Origin: Deltaproteobacteria bacterium
GTDB lineage: Bacteria; Bdellovibrionota; FAC87; UBA2466
Assembly: GCA_016196825.1 (NCBI GenBank)
Contig: JACPWY010000054.1
Location: 1-64,000 of the forward strand
Direction of reading: 5' to 3'
DNA length: 64,000 bases
Shown here: positions 17,755 through 26,426 of the stretch, piece by piece
How positions within the stretch are numbered: the first letter of the stretch is position 1
Layout: each line of letters opens with the position of its first letter
Program-made: the position numbers and the translations under genes
The notes under the pieces: generated by a model
Databases searched by the model: none
What the model saw: the letters and a program-made list of their open reading frames with translations, nothing else
What the model was told of the DNA's origin: nothing

Positions 17755-17779
17755 GTGAGTAAAAGAGGGGAAAATCTTA

Positions 17780-17956
17780 AGAGCCTATCCCAAAATCCTT
17801 TCGTAGGGAGGGGCGAGAAAAAATGGACCGGATCGAAGACGCACAAGGGAGGCCCCGGAGGCGTGCCAATAGGCACGCTGAGGACGCCGACCGCGGAGGA
17901 CGAAGAGCCGGGCCATTTTGACCGCTCCGAGTAGAAAGGATTTTGGGATAGGCTCT
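17780..17956. repeat. 177-bp palindromic element with GGAG-hairpin core (copy 1)
   Basis: Perfect 23-bp terminal inverted repeats (17780-17802 and 17934-17956; outer sequence AGAGCCTATCCCAAAATCC). Internal sequence also pairs imperfectly (AAAATGG-CCGG region). The centre is GGAG (17857-17860), stem GCGTGCC, loop AATA, stem GGCACGC, then TGAGGAC. It shares about 80% of its right half with the element at 41928-42106. It is inserted inside the MCE operon between the second permease and mlaD. Confidence 0.85.
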
Positions 17957-17974
17957 CAGAGAGTACCTGTTACA

Positions 17975-18775
17975 TTATATCGCGTACCACAACCAGCTCA
18001 CTAGGAAATCTAGGAGGATGACGAGCACGCTGTTTTCGACCACTGTGCGGGTGGAAGCACTGCCCACCCCTTCGCTTCCACTCGACGCGTTAAGGCCACG
18101 GAAGCAAGCCACAATCGGTATTGTTAGCCCAAAAAGCGCCCCTTTCACAACACAGATCGTCAGGTCACCCGGCTCGGCAAATAAAAAGAGGTGCGTCAAG
18201 AAGAAGCGCGGCGTGAGGCCGAGCGATTGCGAGGTCGTAAACGCAGTAATGAGAAGCGCCCCACCGGTCGCAAGACAGGTGAGACAGACGGAAGCGATCA
18301 CACACCCCAGGACGCGAGGCACCACGAGAAAATCGATCAGGTTCACGCCACAAAGCTCGAGGGCGTCGAGTTGGCGGGTGGATTTCATTGTCGCTATCTC
18401 CGCGGTGATCGCAGCCCCCACTCGTGATCCCAAGAGCATCGCGGTGACGACAGCCCCGAGCTCTCGCAAAACCAGAAGGCTCGTGAACGACGGGATCATC
18501 GCATCCTGTGGCACGATGAGTCGCAAATGAAACGCGAGTTCGTAAATGAGAACGGCCGTCAAAAAGGCCAGCGACAAGACCGCCGAAGGCGTGCCCAAGA
18601 CGCCCATGATCCAGATGTGGTGGATGACACTCTCGGCCCTCCCACGCAGCGATTGAGAAACGAGATGAGTGAGCGTCCCTCCGAGAAACCAAGTGAAACG
18701 GCCTAACCCGGCGATGCCGCCGTTCACCCGACGGCCCACCATGTCGAGACTGTGTATTGCCGCGCTAATGGCCAA
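17975..18775 (-). CDS. mlaE: MlaE-type permease, second of two
   Basis: MlaE-family inner-membrane permease, 266 residues with about five TM segments. Family motifs are MIPSFTSLLVLRELGAVVTAMLLG and then SRVGAAITAEIATMKSTRQLDAL, where Glu of AEIATM and QLDAL match the conserved AELGTM...QIDAL loop facing the ATPase. It overlaps the first permease gene by 11 bp. The two permeases differ clearly in sequence, so a heteromeric membrane domain is likely, as in YrbE-A/B of actinobacterial Mce systems. Confidence 0.88.
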   Translation of the reverse strand: MAISAAIHSLDMVGRRVNGGIAGLGRFTWFLGGTLTHLVSQSLRGRAESVIHHIWIMGVLGTPSAVLSLAFLTAVLIYELAFHLRLIVPQDAMIPSFTSLLVLRELGAVVTAMLLGSRVGAAITAEIATMKSTRQLDALELCGVNLIDFLVVPRVLGCVIASVCLTCLATGGALLITAFTTSQSLGLTPRFFLTHLFLFAEPGDLTICVVKGALFGLTIPIVACFRGLNASSGSEGVGSASTRTVVENSVLVILLDFLVSWLWYAI

Positions 18776-19550
18776 TCCCCCTTAAAAAATGGCTGATGAT
18801 CCAAGAGATGAAAAAATCGGCCACGATGATCCCGACGAGACTATTGATGGCCGCTTTGCGCACCATCTTGCCGACACCCGCGGCCCCACCCGTCGCCCAG
18901 TACCCCTGATAACAGGCGACGCTTCCGAGCAAAGTACCAAAGGCAAGACTCTTGAAGCCCCCCGTCAGAAGGCTCTCGAGCGAAACAAATTTGGGAATCT
19001 GACTGATGTAGTGCCAGGGGTTCGTTCCAAAGTTGAGCCAAGCCAAAGCACTCCCGCCGCCAACAGAAACGATCAGGCCGATCGTCAAGAGAAGAAAGCA
19101 AGAGATGATCGCGGCGATGAGGCGGGGGGCGACGAGCATTCGGATCGGATCCACACCAAGACAAGTCAGTGCGTCGATCTGATCGGTCACGCGCATCGTG
19201 CCCAGAACAGCCGTCGTCAGCGCCCCCACCTTGCCGACGAGAATGAAGCCAATGAGGACCGGCCCCACATTTCGGATCGTCACGCTCGTCGCCACGCCGC
19301 CCACGGCCCCCTCGGCGCCAAAATTGCGCAGTTGCAATTCGATCTGGATCGCCATGATGGCGCCCACGAAAAATCCACTCACCAGAGTGGTCGGTATGGC
19401 CTTCACACCACATTCAAAGAGTTGTTCCGTGAGAAGCCGTGGAGGGACACCCTCTGTCGCCACCAATCGTAAAGCCTGGAATCCAAACCGCAGGACGGCC
19501 CCGAAGTTCTCAACTTTCGATTTGAGATTCTCAGTGAAGCGGGCGAGCAT
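18765..19550 (-). CDS. mlaE: MlaE-type permease, first of two
   Basis: A 261-residue MlaE homologue: TLVSGFFVGAIMAIQIELQL, ATSVTIRNVGPVLIGFILVG and KVGALTTAVLGTMRVTDQIDALTCLGVDPIRMLVAPR. In the coupling loop the usual AELGTM is AVLGTM, so the conserved Glu present in the second permease is missing here. It overlaps ATPase B by 20 bp upstream and the second permease by 11 bp downstream, so all four genes form one translationally coupled unit. Confidence 0.88.
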   Translation of the reverse strand: MLARFTENLKSKVENFGAVLRFGFQALRLVATEGVPPRLLTEQLFECGVKAIPTTLVSGFFVGAIMAIQIELQLRNFGAEGAVGGVATSVTIRNVGPVLIGFILVGKVGALTTAVLGTMRVTDQIDALTCLGVDPIRMLVAPRLIAAIISCFLLLTIGLIVSVGGGSALAWLNFGTNPWHYISQIPKFVSLESLLTGGFKSLAFGTLLGSVACYQGYWATGGAAGVGKMVRKAAINSLVGIIVADFFISWIISHFLRGIGH

Positions 19551-20274
19551 CGGCCTCCTCCAAGAATTGTCGAATAAGAGGGTGGTTCGAGGATCGGATC
19601 GTCTTCGGCGTCAGGTCGGCCGCGATATGAGCGCCCTCGAGAAGTAAGATTCGGTCGGCCACCGCGAGGGCGCAATGCATGTCGTGAGACACGACCCAGA
19701 TCGTGCGGCCCGCGCGCCCCAGCCCTTCGATGAGCTGATTGATTCTGGCCGTATTGATCGGATCGAGCCCCGTAGTCGGCTCGTCGAAAAGGAGCGCCTC
19801 ACTCCCCACAACAAGTGCGCGCGCGACACTCACCCTCTTTTGCGTGCTGTGGCTCAGCTCGAGCGGGTAGCGCTTCAAAAGACTGAGGTCGAGACCCACC
19901 TGGGCGATCTCACGCTCAATCAGGCCCCGCTCGTTGGAGCGTGAGGCCGCGAGTCCCATCGCGCGAATCCCTAGAGCCAAATTGTCATAGATCGTCATCG
20001 AGTCGATGAGCGCCGGATTCTGAAAAATGAGTGAGCACCGCCGCCTCAGTCCCATCCATTCCTTTTCATCAAGCTCCGCGGTCGATCGTCCATCGAAACG
20101 GATCTCTCCGGCGTCCAGTTTCAGAAGCCCGACCAGACATTTCAGGGAGACGCTCTTCCCTACGCCCGATCGCCCGATCAGAAAAACGATCTCCCCCTTC
20201 TCAATAGTCAGCGACATCTTTTCGAGAACCGCCTGGGCTTCAAATCGCTTGGTGACATTCACAAACTCAATCAT
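19531..20274 (-). CDS. mlaF: MlaF-type ABC ATPase B (canonical Walker motifs, degenerate signature)
   Basis: A 247-residue ATPase with Walker A GRSGVGKS (34-41), Q-loop Q85 (SLIFQNPALI), Walker B LLFDEP (161-166) with catalytic E165, and H-switch H197 (VVSHDMH). The ABC signature is LSHSTQ (140-145) instead of LSGGQ. On its own it could not build a normal composite site in a homodimer. The preceding ATPase A has the opposite set of defects. It overlaps ATPase A by 4 bp and the first permease by 20 bp. Confidence 0.88.
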   Translation of the reverse strand: MIEFVNVTKRFEAQAVLEKMSLTIEKGEIVFLIGRSGVGKSVSLKCLVGLLKLDAGEIRFDGRSTAELDEKEWMGLRRRCSLIFQNPALIDSMTIYDNLALGIRAMGLAASRSNERGLIEREIAQVGLDLSLLKRYPLELSHSTQKRVSVARALVVGSEALLFDEPTTGLDPINTARINQLIEGLGRAGRTIWVVSHDMHCALAVADRILLLEGAHIAADLTPKTIRSSNHPLIRQFLEEADARPLH

Positions 20275-21020
20275 GAGATGGGCCCCTCCGTCCGACTCTC
20301 CAGAAACTGACGAATGTACGGATCGTCTGACTTTTGAAACGCTTCATTGGCCCCGAAGAAGTGCCCACGACCCTCGACCAGGAACAGAACGTGGTCCGCG
20401 AGCCGACGCACATTGGCCGTGTCGCTCGTCGCCAAAACAATCGATGCCGAGCCCCGAAGGCCCGCGATGAGATCCAGAATCTCTCGGCCGGTGACCGGAT
20501 CCAGACCCGCTGTCGGATCATCGAGTATTAGCATCCGCGGGCTCAGAACCAAGGCGCGTGCGAGCGCTAACCGCTTCTGCATTCCGCCGCTCATTTCGTG
20601 GGGGAATCGGCCGCGTGCCCACTCAAGCCCCACACTCGAAAGAGTCGCCACCGCCCGCTCCCCACCCAAGCCTTTGTGACCCGCGTGAGCGATCACAAAT
20701 TCCAGGCATCCCTCGGCCGTCAGCCAATCGAAGTTCCCCAATGGGTTCAGCATGACCCCAATCTGTCGACGCCAAGCAACGAGTTCCGTCCGCGTGAGGG
20801 TCAGCAGTTCACGACCACCCGTGCGGATCGCCCCTCGATAATCACTCTCCAGCGTCGCCAGCAGCCGAAGCAAAGTCGACTTTCCACAACCGGCCGGGCC
20901 GGTCACCACCGTGATTTGATTCTGTGGCGGCGTGAATGAGATGGACTGTAAAGCCACACGACCGCCCCAGGAAAATCCCACGGAATCCATCGAGAGCGAA
21001 CAGTCTGTCATCAGCGCCAT
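20271..21020 (-). CDS. mlaF: MlaF-type ABC ATPase A (canonical signature, degenerate catalytic residues)
   Basis: First gene of the MCE operon, 249 residues. Walker A GPAGCGKST (41-49) and signature MSGGMQ (143-148) are intact. The Q-loop glutamine is replaced by N92 (VMLNPLG), the catalytic Glu after Walker B is D168 (LILDDP), and the switch His is S199 (LATSDTANV). Paired with ATPase B this gives one fully canonical site (B Walker/A signature) and one fully degenerate site. It is divergent from the arginase-family gene. Confidence 0.88.
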   Translation of the reverse strand: MALMTDCSLSMDSVGFSWGGRVALQSISFTPPQNQITVVTGPAGCGKSTLLRLLATLESDYRGAIRTGGRELLTLTRTELVAWRRQIGVMLNPLGNFDWLTAEGCLEFVIAHAGHKGLGGERAVATLSSVGLEWARGRFPHEMSGGMQKRLALARALVLSPRMLILDDPTAGLDPVTGREILDLIAGLRGSASIVLATSDTANVRRLADHVLFLVEGRGHFFGANEAFQKSDDPYIRQFLESRTEGPIS

Positions 21021-21068
21021 TATTCTATCCGGTTTGCCGGGTTATTGTCTTCACGCTACGCTAAGCAA

Positions 21069-22031
21069 ATGCAGGAGATTTTTGTGAAGGGGCGGCCAGG
21101 CGATCCCCGTCTCGGCGAGTGGGTAATCCCGCTCGCTCAGGCAAGCGATCTGCCAAAAAGTCCCCGCACAACCATTGCACTGATGGGCTCGCCCGATGAC
21201 ACCGGCGTGCGACTCAACCACGGCCGACCCGGCGCGCACCAGGGACCCGACGCCATCCGCCGCCAGCTCTACAAGCTCACCCCCCCCGCCGACGTGAACT
21301 GGGAAGCGGCGATTCAACTTTTCGACGGCGGTAATATCCGGCTCTCCGGAGACATTCGTAAGACCCACGAAAACGCCAAGAGACGCGCGCAGGAGCTCAC
21401 CGCCCGGGCCGATGTGATGATAGCCCTCGGCGGAGGGCACGACTTCGCAGCGCCTCATTTCCAGGGCCTCGCCGATGGCCTGCGCGACCGTGGGGGAAAG
21501 CCGCCGCGACTCGGTCTGATCAATGTCGACCCTCACCTCGATGTGCGCGAGCTCGAGGCTGGCAACCCGCACAGCGGCACGCCGTTTCGCGAGTTAGTTG
21601 ACAGCCAATGCCTCAAATCTTCGAACCTCACCCAATTTGGTTACCGCAGAAACCGAAACTCCCGCGCGCATCTGGACTATTGCCGAAAACAAAAGATGGG
21701 GCTCCTCTCCTTTGAGGAGCTGCGATCCGACAAGAAGACGGTGGCGGCCCAATTCAAACAGGCGCTCGATAGGCTAGCTCTGCGCTGCTCCCATGTGGGG
21801 GTGACGATCGATATGGACTCATGCCCCGACGCCGAGGGCACAAGCGCTGCACCGGTTCTGGGATTTTCGGCAGCGGAGCTCTGCGCGTTTGCCGAAGTGG
21901 CGGGAAATCACAAGAAGGTTTGTTATCTGGAGCTAGCGGAAGTGGCTCCACCGCTCGACACTCACGAGCGCTCAGCTCGCATCGCGGCCGAAGTTATCTA
22001 CGCTTTCCTAGTTTCATTGTCTGGCAGGTGA
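21069..22031 (+). CDS. Arginase/agmatinase/formimidoylglutamase family hydrolase
   Basis: Mn-dependent ureohydrolase of about 320 residues. Metal-ligand motifs are ALGGGHDFAAPH, LINVDPHLDVRE (DxHxD with the usual Ala replaced by Pro) and GVTIDMDSCPDAEG (DxD). GSPDDTGVRLNHGRPGAHQGPDAIR is typical of HutG-like enzymes. It may hydrolyse formimidoylglutamate or a guanidino compound; no histidine-degradation gene is nearby. I chose ATG 21069; a TTG at 21045 is possible. A weak promoter TTGCCG-17 nt-TACGCT ends 6 nt before that ATG. It overlaps the end of the next gene by 38 bp. Confidence 0.82.
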   Translation: MQEIFVKGRPGDPRLGEWVIPLAQASDLPKSPRTTIALMGSPDDTGVRLNHGRPGAHQGPDAIRRQLYKLTPPADVNWEAAIQLFDGGNIRLSGDIRKTHENAKRRAQELTARADVMIALGGGHDFAAPHFQGLADGLRDRGGKPPRLGLINVDPHLDVRELEAGNPHSGTPFRELVDSQCLKSSNLTQFGYRRNRNSRAHLDYCRKQKMGLLSFEELRSDKKTVAAQFKQALDRLALRCSHVGVTIDMDSCPDAEGTSAAPVLGFSAAELCAFAEVAGNHKKVCYLELAEVAPPLDTHERSARIAAEVIYAFLVSLSGR

Positions 22032-22464
22032 TCCGATCGCTCGTCTCCACATCGAGCTCAATCATGCCACTGCCCAAGGCGTCGGCCACAACAAGATTCT
22101 CGCAGTTGAGGGCCACCTTGAAACCGAGCGGCTCATGGGCCATCTCGGAAAACTGGATCCGGCAACTCGACTCCGGGATGAGATCCGAAATCGTCCACTT
22201 CTGGTTTTCGCGAAAAAGAATCGAACCGGTTTCAGACCCCTTCAATTTCACCAGGAGGTCCGTATTCTCCGAAAGGCTCTTAAAATCCTTGAGCTTCACG
22301 GTGAGACCATTGTCCCAATGAATGGTGAGCTCGCTCCCTTTCAGCTCACAGGTGACATCATCCCAGGACTGCTCGACCCGCTCGAAGGTCGCCTTCACAC
22401 CGGCAAGACTCACCTGAACCGACAACAGCACCAGAACTGAAAGTATCGCTCGAGACATCATCAC
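21994..22464 (-). CDS. Small exported protein of unknown function
   Basis: A 156-residue protein with signal peptide MMMSRAILSVLVLLSVQVSLA. The mature domain is beta-rich with four Cys (VTCELKGSEL, SSCRIQFS, NCENLVVAD, ITCQTMKLG), likely two disulfides in the periplasm. SD-like GAAGGGG precedes the tandem ATGs. The 3' end overlaps the convergent arginase-family gene by 38 bp. No family recognised. Confidence 0.6.
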   Translation of the reverse strand: MMMSRAILSVLVLLSVQVSLAGVKATFERVEQSWDDVTCELKGSELTIHWDNGLTVKLKDFKSLSENTDLLVKLKGSETGSILFRENQKWTISDLIPESSCRIQFSEMAHEPLGFKVALNCENLVVADALGSGMIELDVETSDRITCQTMKLGKRR

Positions 22465-22533
22465 CCCTTCAGGAGAGACCCATGCTTGTGAGAGCCGGAT
22501 TGTACGGGATCCGCGGTCCCGCGATCAATGCAC

Positions 22534-22567
22534 TCTGTACAAATTCTGGAATTCTGTACAAATTCTG
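22534..22567. repeat. Two direct copies of a 15-bp motif upstream of the 22704 gene
   Basis: TCTGTACAAATTCTG occurs at 22534-22548 and 22553-22567, a 19-bp period. It contains the palindrome TGTACA. It lies about 140 bp before the membrane coiled-coil gene and could be a regulator site, which is inference. Confidence 0.45.
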
Positions 22568-22703
22568 CGGTGTCTACGAATCAAGCGATCGTCTAGCCGA
22601 TTTTCGTCCACGTCCTGAATTCACCATCGAAAAGATTGGGCTAAAACCCGCAGGAAATGTGGAACGACCTTTGCTCTAGGACCACTTGGATGAGGTGGGT
22701 ACG

Positions 22704-24245
22704 GTGACGTTTTTTGGCACCCATAGATTGAAAAGCTTACAAGTAATCGTTCTTGCGCTGTGCCTTTTTCAACAGGTCGGGGCCCGCGCCGAGGACCCGC
22801 CGGCGCCCGTGGACACGACCTCCGACCCCTGGTTCCAGTTCATGAAATGGCCCTATCAGTTCGCCCACTACGATCTCGGCACCCAGATCATGTTGGGCTC
22901 AGTGGTAGTAAGCTTCACGGCCTACACGGTGTGGCGGTCCGTCAGAGAAAAGGCCACCACTGCTAGAACCAAGGCCGAGAGCCTCAGAGAAGAGCAGGAG
23001 GAGTTCGAAAACAGGAAAACTGCCCTCGACGCAGAGATCGCCCGTTGGGAAAAGATCGAAAACCTGGCCAATCGATTCATCGCCGATCTGAAGGAATATT
23101 CGGATCAGCGAGACAAGATCCCACCAGGAGATCGGGCTCAGTGGCTGAAGTCCGACGAAGGCAAGCGCTGGCGCCGAATGGTTCGCTCCCGAACGATGGT
23201 CCTCTATCGAGAGGTCACCAAGCGGTACGACGGCGTTATGGACAAGGCACACGACCTCAACCCGAGCACAAAGCCCTACGTGCCCACAGCCGCGCAGCCG
23301 CATCGAATGACCGAGGATGAGATGGTTCACAGGGACATCATTGCCGCCCACGAAGGGCACCTCCACGATATGGCGCAGCAAATCAATCAGGTGAAACGGG
23401 AATGCATCGCCAATATGCAAAAATTTGGCAGAACCGTCCCGTCAGCTGAGGCAAAAGCCAGGTCCGCGACCAGAGTCGAAAGGATCTCGGGCGGGTTAAC
23501 CGTAGCTGGGGGTGTCACCGCTGGGGGCATGTTCATTTACAAAGGCGATCCCATTAAGAAAGCAGCCCAGGTCTCTACACACAACACGCAACAAACAATC
23601 GCCAAATCCGCGCTCTGCAGCCAATGTGACACCGATGAGGGGCGCGCTGCCCTTGAGCCGGCTTTCCAGATCATTAAGAAGGTTCTCCAGAACCCCGAGA
23701 ATCGATCGAAACTCGTCGCCTCTCTAAACGAGAAGCTGTTGAGTTCCGGAAAAGCGTTTCTCACAGAGGGAAAGGTCAAACACTCGCCAGAGGAGCTCTT
23801 GGGCTTCCTCGATGACGAAGAGCACCTGCGTGAGGCGTTCTACATAGCGGCCTGCACGGCCGGCCAGGAAAATCGCGCAGCCACGGTGAATGAACTCAAC
23901 ACCAAGCTCTTCTTCCCCGCCAGCCAGGCGAAGAGGGACATCAGTCAGCCGAAGTTTATCCATGAGTTCTACGCCCAATTCTTCAACTCCATCTGGGCGA
24001 TCTTGGCTCCAGTGGGCGGCGGCGCAGCCCGCGTAACCAAACTCCTTCAGGAAGAGCTCGACGCCGAGACCGTGGAGCTTCTCAACGCACCTCCGCCGAA
24101 ACCCAAAACGCAGGCGGCCGCCCCGGAGCCCGCAGCGGCCCATGAGGTGCACCACCCAACCGCCAGCGTGAAGAATATTCCAGTTGAGGAGCTCGTGACG
24201 GTCAATTCTGCGATCGCCCCAAGCAATTCTGCCGGTGCAGAATAG
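22704..24245 (+). CDS. Exported or membrane-anchored coiled-coil protein, unknown function
   Basis: About 513 residues. From GTG 22704 the product has a signal-like N-terminus (MTFFGTHRLKSLQVIVLALC), a second hydrophobic segment (GTQIMLGSVVVSFTAYTVW) and then a long charged coiled coil (about 75-150). A third hydrophobic patch (ISGGLTVAGGVTAGGMFIYKG) precedes a Cys pair (SALCSQCDTDEGR) and a helical domain. The C-terminus is Pro/Ala-rich. TTG 22686 is an alternative start. It is the gene immediately upstream of dnaA. No family recognised. Confidence 0.6.
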   Translation: MTFFGTHRLKSLQVIVLALCLFQQVGARAEDPPAPVDTTSDPWFQFMKWPYQFAHYDLGTQIMLGSVVVSFTAYTVWRSVREKATTARTKAESLREEQEEFENRKTALDAEIARWEKIENLANRFIADLKEYSDQRDKIPPGDRAQWLKSDEGKRWRRMVRSRTMVLYREVTKRYDGVMDKAHDLNPSTKPYVPTAAQPHRMTEDEMVHRDIIAAHEGHLHDMAQQINQVKRECIANMQKFGRTVPSAEAKARSATRVERISGGLTVAGGVTAGGMFIYKGDPIKKAAQVSTHNTQQTIAKSALCSQCDTDEGRAALEPAFQIIKKVLQNPENRSKLVASLNEKLLSSGKAFLTEGKVKHSPEELLGFLDDEEHLREAFYIAACTAGQENRAATVNELNTKLFFPASQAKRDISQPKFIHEFYAQFFNSIWAILAPVGGGAARVTKLLQEELDAETVELLNAPPPKPKTQAAAPEPAAAHEVHHPTASVKNIPVEELVTVNSAIAPSNSAGAE

Positions 24246-24583
24246 ATCCGACGCACTTCGAAGGCTCACCACATCTGTGTCACGTCGACAAAAAATATTT
24301 CAGAATCTTAAAGAATCAAACGTGATCATTCAAAAACTGAAGAAAATAATTCTATCCACAGATTGTGGATAGAATTAGTAACAGCAGGAAATCACAGCTG
24401 ATTAATTATTAATAATCTCCTTCTAGGCCACGCAACGATCTCGACCAGACACAATGAATCAACCCTATAGATTTCAAATGCTTAATACTGTGGAGGGGAT
24501 TGTGGCTAACTCAATTCCAATCCTTCATTACCCCCCTTTGAAGGGGCCCCAAACGGATCGCTATAAGAAGAGTTTTGTTAAAT
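24246..24583. other. AT-rich intergenic region before dnaA, possible oriC or dnaA control region
   Basis: This 338-bp gap is much richer in A+T than its surroundings. It holds AT-only or AT-rich tracts (AAAAAATATTTC near 24289, TTAATTATTAATAAT near 24400) around a palindromic pair of DnaA-box-like nonamers (24347-24377). A further small hairpin, CCCCTT-TG-AAGGGG, lies near 24533. The features fit an origin or an autoregulated dnaA promoter. Only two boxes are visible, which is few for a full origin. Confidence 0.45.
24347..24377. promoter_or_regulatory. Palindrome of two inverted DnaA boxes
   Basis: TAATTCTATCCACA (24347-24360), spacer GAT, TGTGGATAGAATTA (24364-24377): perfect 14-bp arms. 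Each arm contains CTATCCACA, one base from the strong DnaA box TTATCCACA. It lies about 200 bp before dnaA. Confidence 0.6.
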
Positions 24584-25975
24584 ATGATGCCCATAGATTG
24601 GAATGCTGCGATTTCGGTAATGCGCGATGCGTTGCCGCCCAATCAGTTCAAGAATTGGGTCGAGCCGCTGAGCCTTCTCCGCTGCGAGGAGAATCGTGTC
24701 ATTTTGGGCGCCCCCAACAAGTTCCACGAGGACTGGGTTCGGGAAAACTACTCGGTCCAGTTGAGCAGTGCTCTCGAGTCCACTTGCGGGCGCCAACTTT
24801 GCCTGGAATTTGAGGTTTCTCAACAGAATCAGGAGTCCGCACTGGGTGAGGGGGCGATGCCGGAGATCGTGATTGCGCCTCCTTCGCGGCCGTTGCTCAG
24901 GGTGGTGGAGCCGTCGGCAGAGCCGCGGAAGGCGATCCCGCCCAACATCCCGCCGTCCAAACACCCGTACTACCCTCTCGAATCCAACCGAATGGCCTAT
25001 CAATGTGCAATGCACATGATTGAGACAGAGGCACAGGATTTTAACCTTCTCATCATCGAAGCCGGCATTGGCATGGGGAAGACGCATCTGATGTCCCACA
25101 TCGCCGAAGGGCTTTACGCCCGCGATCCGATGCTCCGGATCCACTACACCAACACCGAGGCCTTCACCTCTGAGATGTACCAAAGTTATCAAAACCAAGG
25201 CCACCGGGAGTTTCGCAAGAAATATTGGCAGGATATCGACGTGCTCCTTTTCGACGATCTCCACATGATCCCCAAAAAGCAGCGGGCCCAAGAGGAGCTC
25301 TACCATGCCTTCAACGAAATCATTTCGCACGGCGGGCGCATCGTCTTCGGCACCTCGCTCAACGTGAGAAAACTCGAAGAGGTCATGCCTTCCCTGAAGT
25401 CACGGCTTGAGTCGGCCGTGAGCGCTGAAATCCGTTTCCCGAGCTTTGATGATCGCACTCGGCTCCTCGCCCAGATCGCGCTCCACCAACAGCTCGCCTT
25501 GGACGACCTCACACTGCGCTCCATGGCGGACAGGGGCCAAAAGGATATTCGCGACCTGATCTCCACGCTCATGCGGGTGCACCTGCAGGCGCAACTCGCG
25601 AACCGGGCACTCGACACTCACTATCTGGCGGAGATTGGCTTTGCGATCGACACCAAGAAAGAGGCCATCACGCTCGATGAGATCGTGGGCCTGGTAGAGC
25701 ACACCTTTGGCGTGGGCCGCGACGACCTTCTTTCAAAAAGCCGCATGAGCTCAGTGAACTGGGCGCGGCAGGTGGCGATGTACCTCGCGCGCGTATTCAC
25801 GCATCTCTCGATGGAATCGATCGGAAACTACTTCGGACGGGATCACGCCACCGTGGTGCACGCTTACCAGCGCGTTGCCGACGGCATGGAGCAGCAGCCC
25901 ACTAAGCGCTACGAGGTCGCCCATCTGAAACAGAAACTTCAATCACGGGCGCCAAAAAACCATGTCCCTTTTTAG
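24584..25975 (+). CDS. dnaA: Chromosomal replication initiator DnaA (divergent)
   Basis: AAA+ initiator of about 463 residues. Domain I (DWNAAISVMRDALPPNQFKNWVEPL) is followed by a linker and Walker A EAGIGMGKTH (about 160-168), where most DnaA have GGxGxGKTH. Walker B is LLFDDLHMI. Sensor I is GTSLNVRKLEEV rather than the usual TSDRPP. The domain IV signature is GRDHATVVHAYQRV with RQVAMYLAR before it. No dnaN, recF or gyrB follows; hemJ and xseA do. Start at ATG 24584 or 24587, since both lead into the domain I motif. It could be the main DnaA or a divergent paralogue. Confidence 0.88.
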   Translation: MMPIDWNAAISVMRDALPPNQFKNWVEPLSLLRCEENRVILGAPNKFHEDWVRENYSVQLSSALESTCGRQLCLEFEVSQQNQESALGEGAMPEIVIAPPSRPLLRVVEPSAEPRKAIPPNIPPSKHPYYPLESNRMAYQCAMHMIETEAQDFNLLIIEAGIGMGKTHLMSHIAEGLYARDPMLRIHYTNTEAFTSEMYQSYQNQGHREFRKKYWQDIDVLLFDDLHMIPKKQRAQEELYHAFNEIISHGGRIVFGTSLNVRKLEEVMPSLKSRLESAVSAEIRFPSFDDRTRLLAQIALHQQLALDDLTLRSMADRGQKDIRDLISTLMRVHLQAQLANRALDTHYLAEIGFAIDTKKEAITLDEIVGLVEHTFGVGRDDLLSKSRMSSVNWARQVAMYLARVFTHLSMESIGNYFGRDHATVVHAYQRVADGMEQQPTKRYEVAHLKQKLQSRAPKNHVPF

Positions 25976-26396
25976 GACTCTTCTCGCCTTGCACATCATG
26001 GGCATCATCTCCTGGATGGCGGGAATTCTTTATCTCTACCGTCTGTTCGTCTACCACGCGCTGGAGACCGAAAGAGTGGTCAAGGACCGCTTCCAGGTGA
26101 TGGAATGGAAGCTCTACCGCTACATCACCCTCCCCGCGATGGTCGTCGCCACCGGCCTCGGCCTCTTGATGATTCACATGAGCCCGGGCCTCATAGTGGA
26201 ACATTGGATGCACGCAAAACTCGGGCTCGCTGCTATTCTCATCATCGTTACACTGCGAGCTGGCCGATTTGTGCGCTCCTTTCGAGAAGGCCGCGAGACC
26301 CACAGCCACCGTTTCTTCCGAGTGATGAATGAGATTCCGACCCTTCTCATGATTCTCATTGTGCTACTCGTGATCTTGCGCCCCTCATTGACGTAG
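25962..26396 (+). CDS. hemJ: HemJ/UPF0093 family membrane protein (protoporphyrinogen oxidase)
   Basis: A four-TM protein of 144 residues. ALHIMGIISWMAGILYLYRLFVYH gives the conserved His and YLxRLFVYH, followed by MEWKLYRYITLPAM, WMHAKLGLA and RFFRVMNEIPTLLM. All are hallmarks of HemJ, which oxidises protoporphyrinogen IX in the inner membrane. It starts 14 bp inside the end of dnaA, so the two genes are coupled, an unusual pairing. Confidence 0.85.
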   Translation: MSLFRTLLALHIMGIISWMAGILYLYRLFVYHALETERVVKDRFQVMEWKLYRYITLPAMVVATGLGLLMIHMSPGLIVEHWMHAKLGLAAILIIVTLRAGRFVRSFREGRETHSHRFFRVMNEIPTLLMILIVLLVILRPSLT

Positions 26397-26426
26397 AGCC
26401 GACCACCGGCCTAACGTTTCCTCCAC

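Noticed and set aside
18789-19472. 227-codon plus-strand frame
   Set aside because: Highly charged, low-complexity translation antisense to the first MlaE-type permease.
22482-22679. 65-codon plus-strand frame
   Set aside because: It spans the duplicated 15-mer, has no conserved features, and is more likely noncoding upstream DNA.
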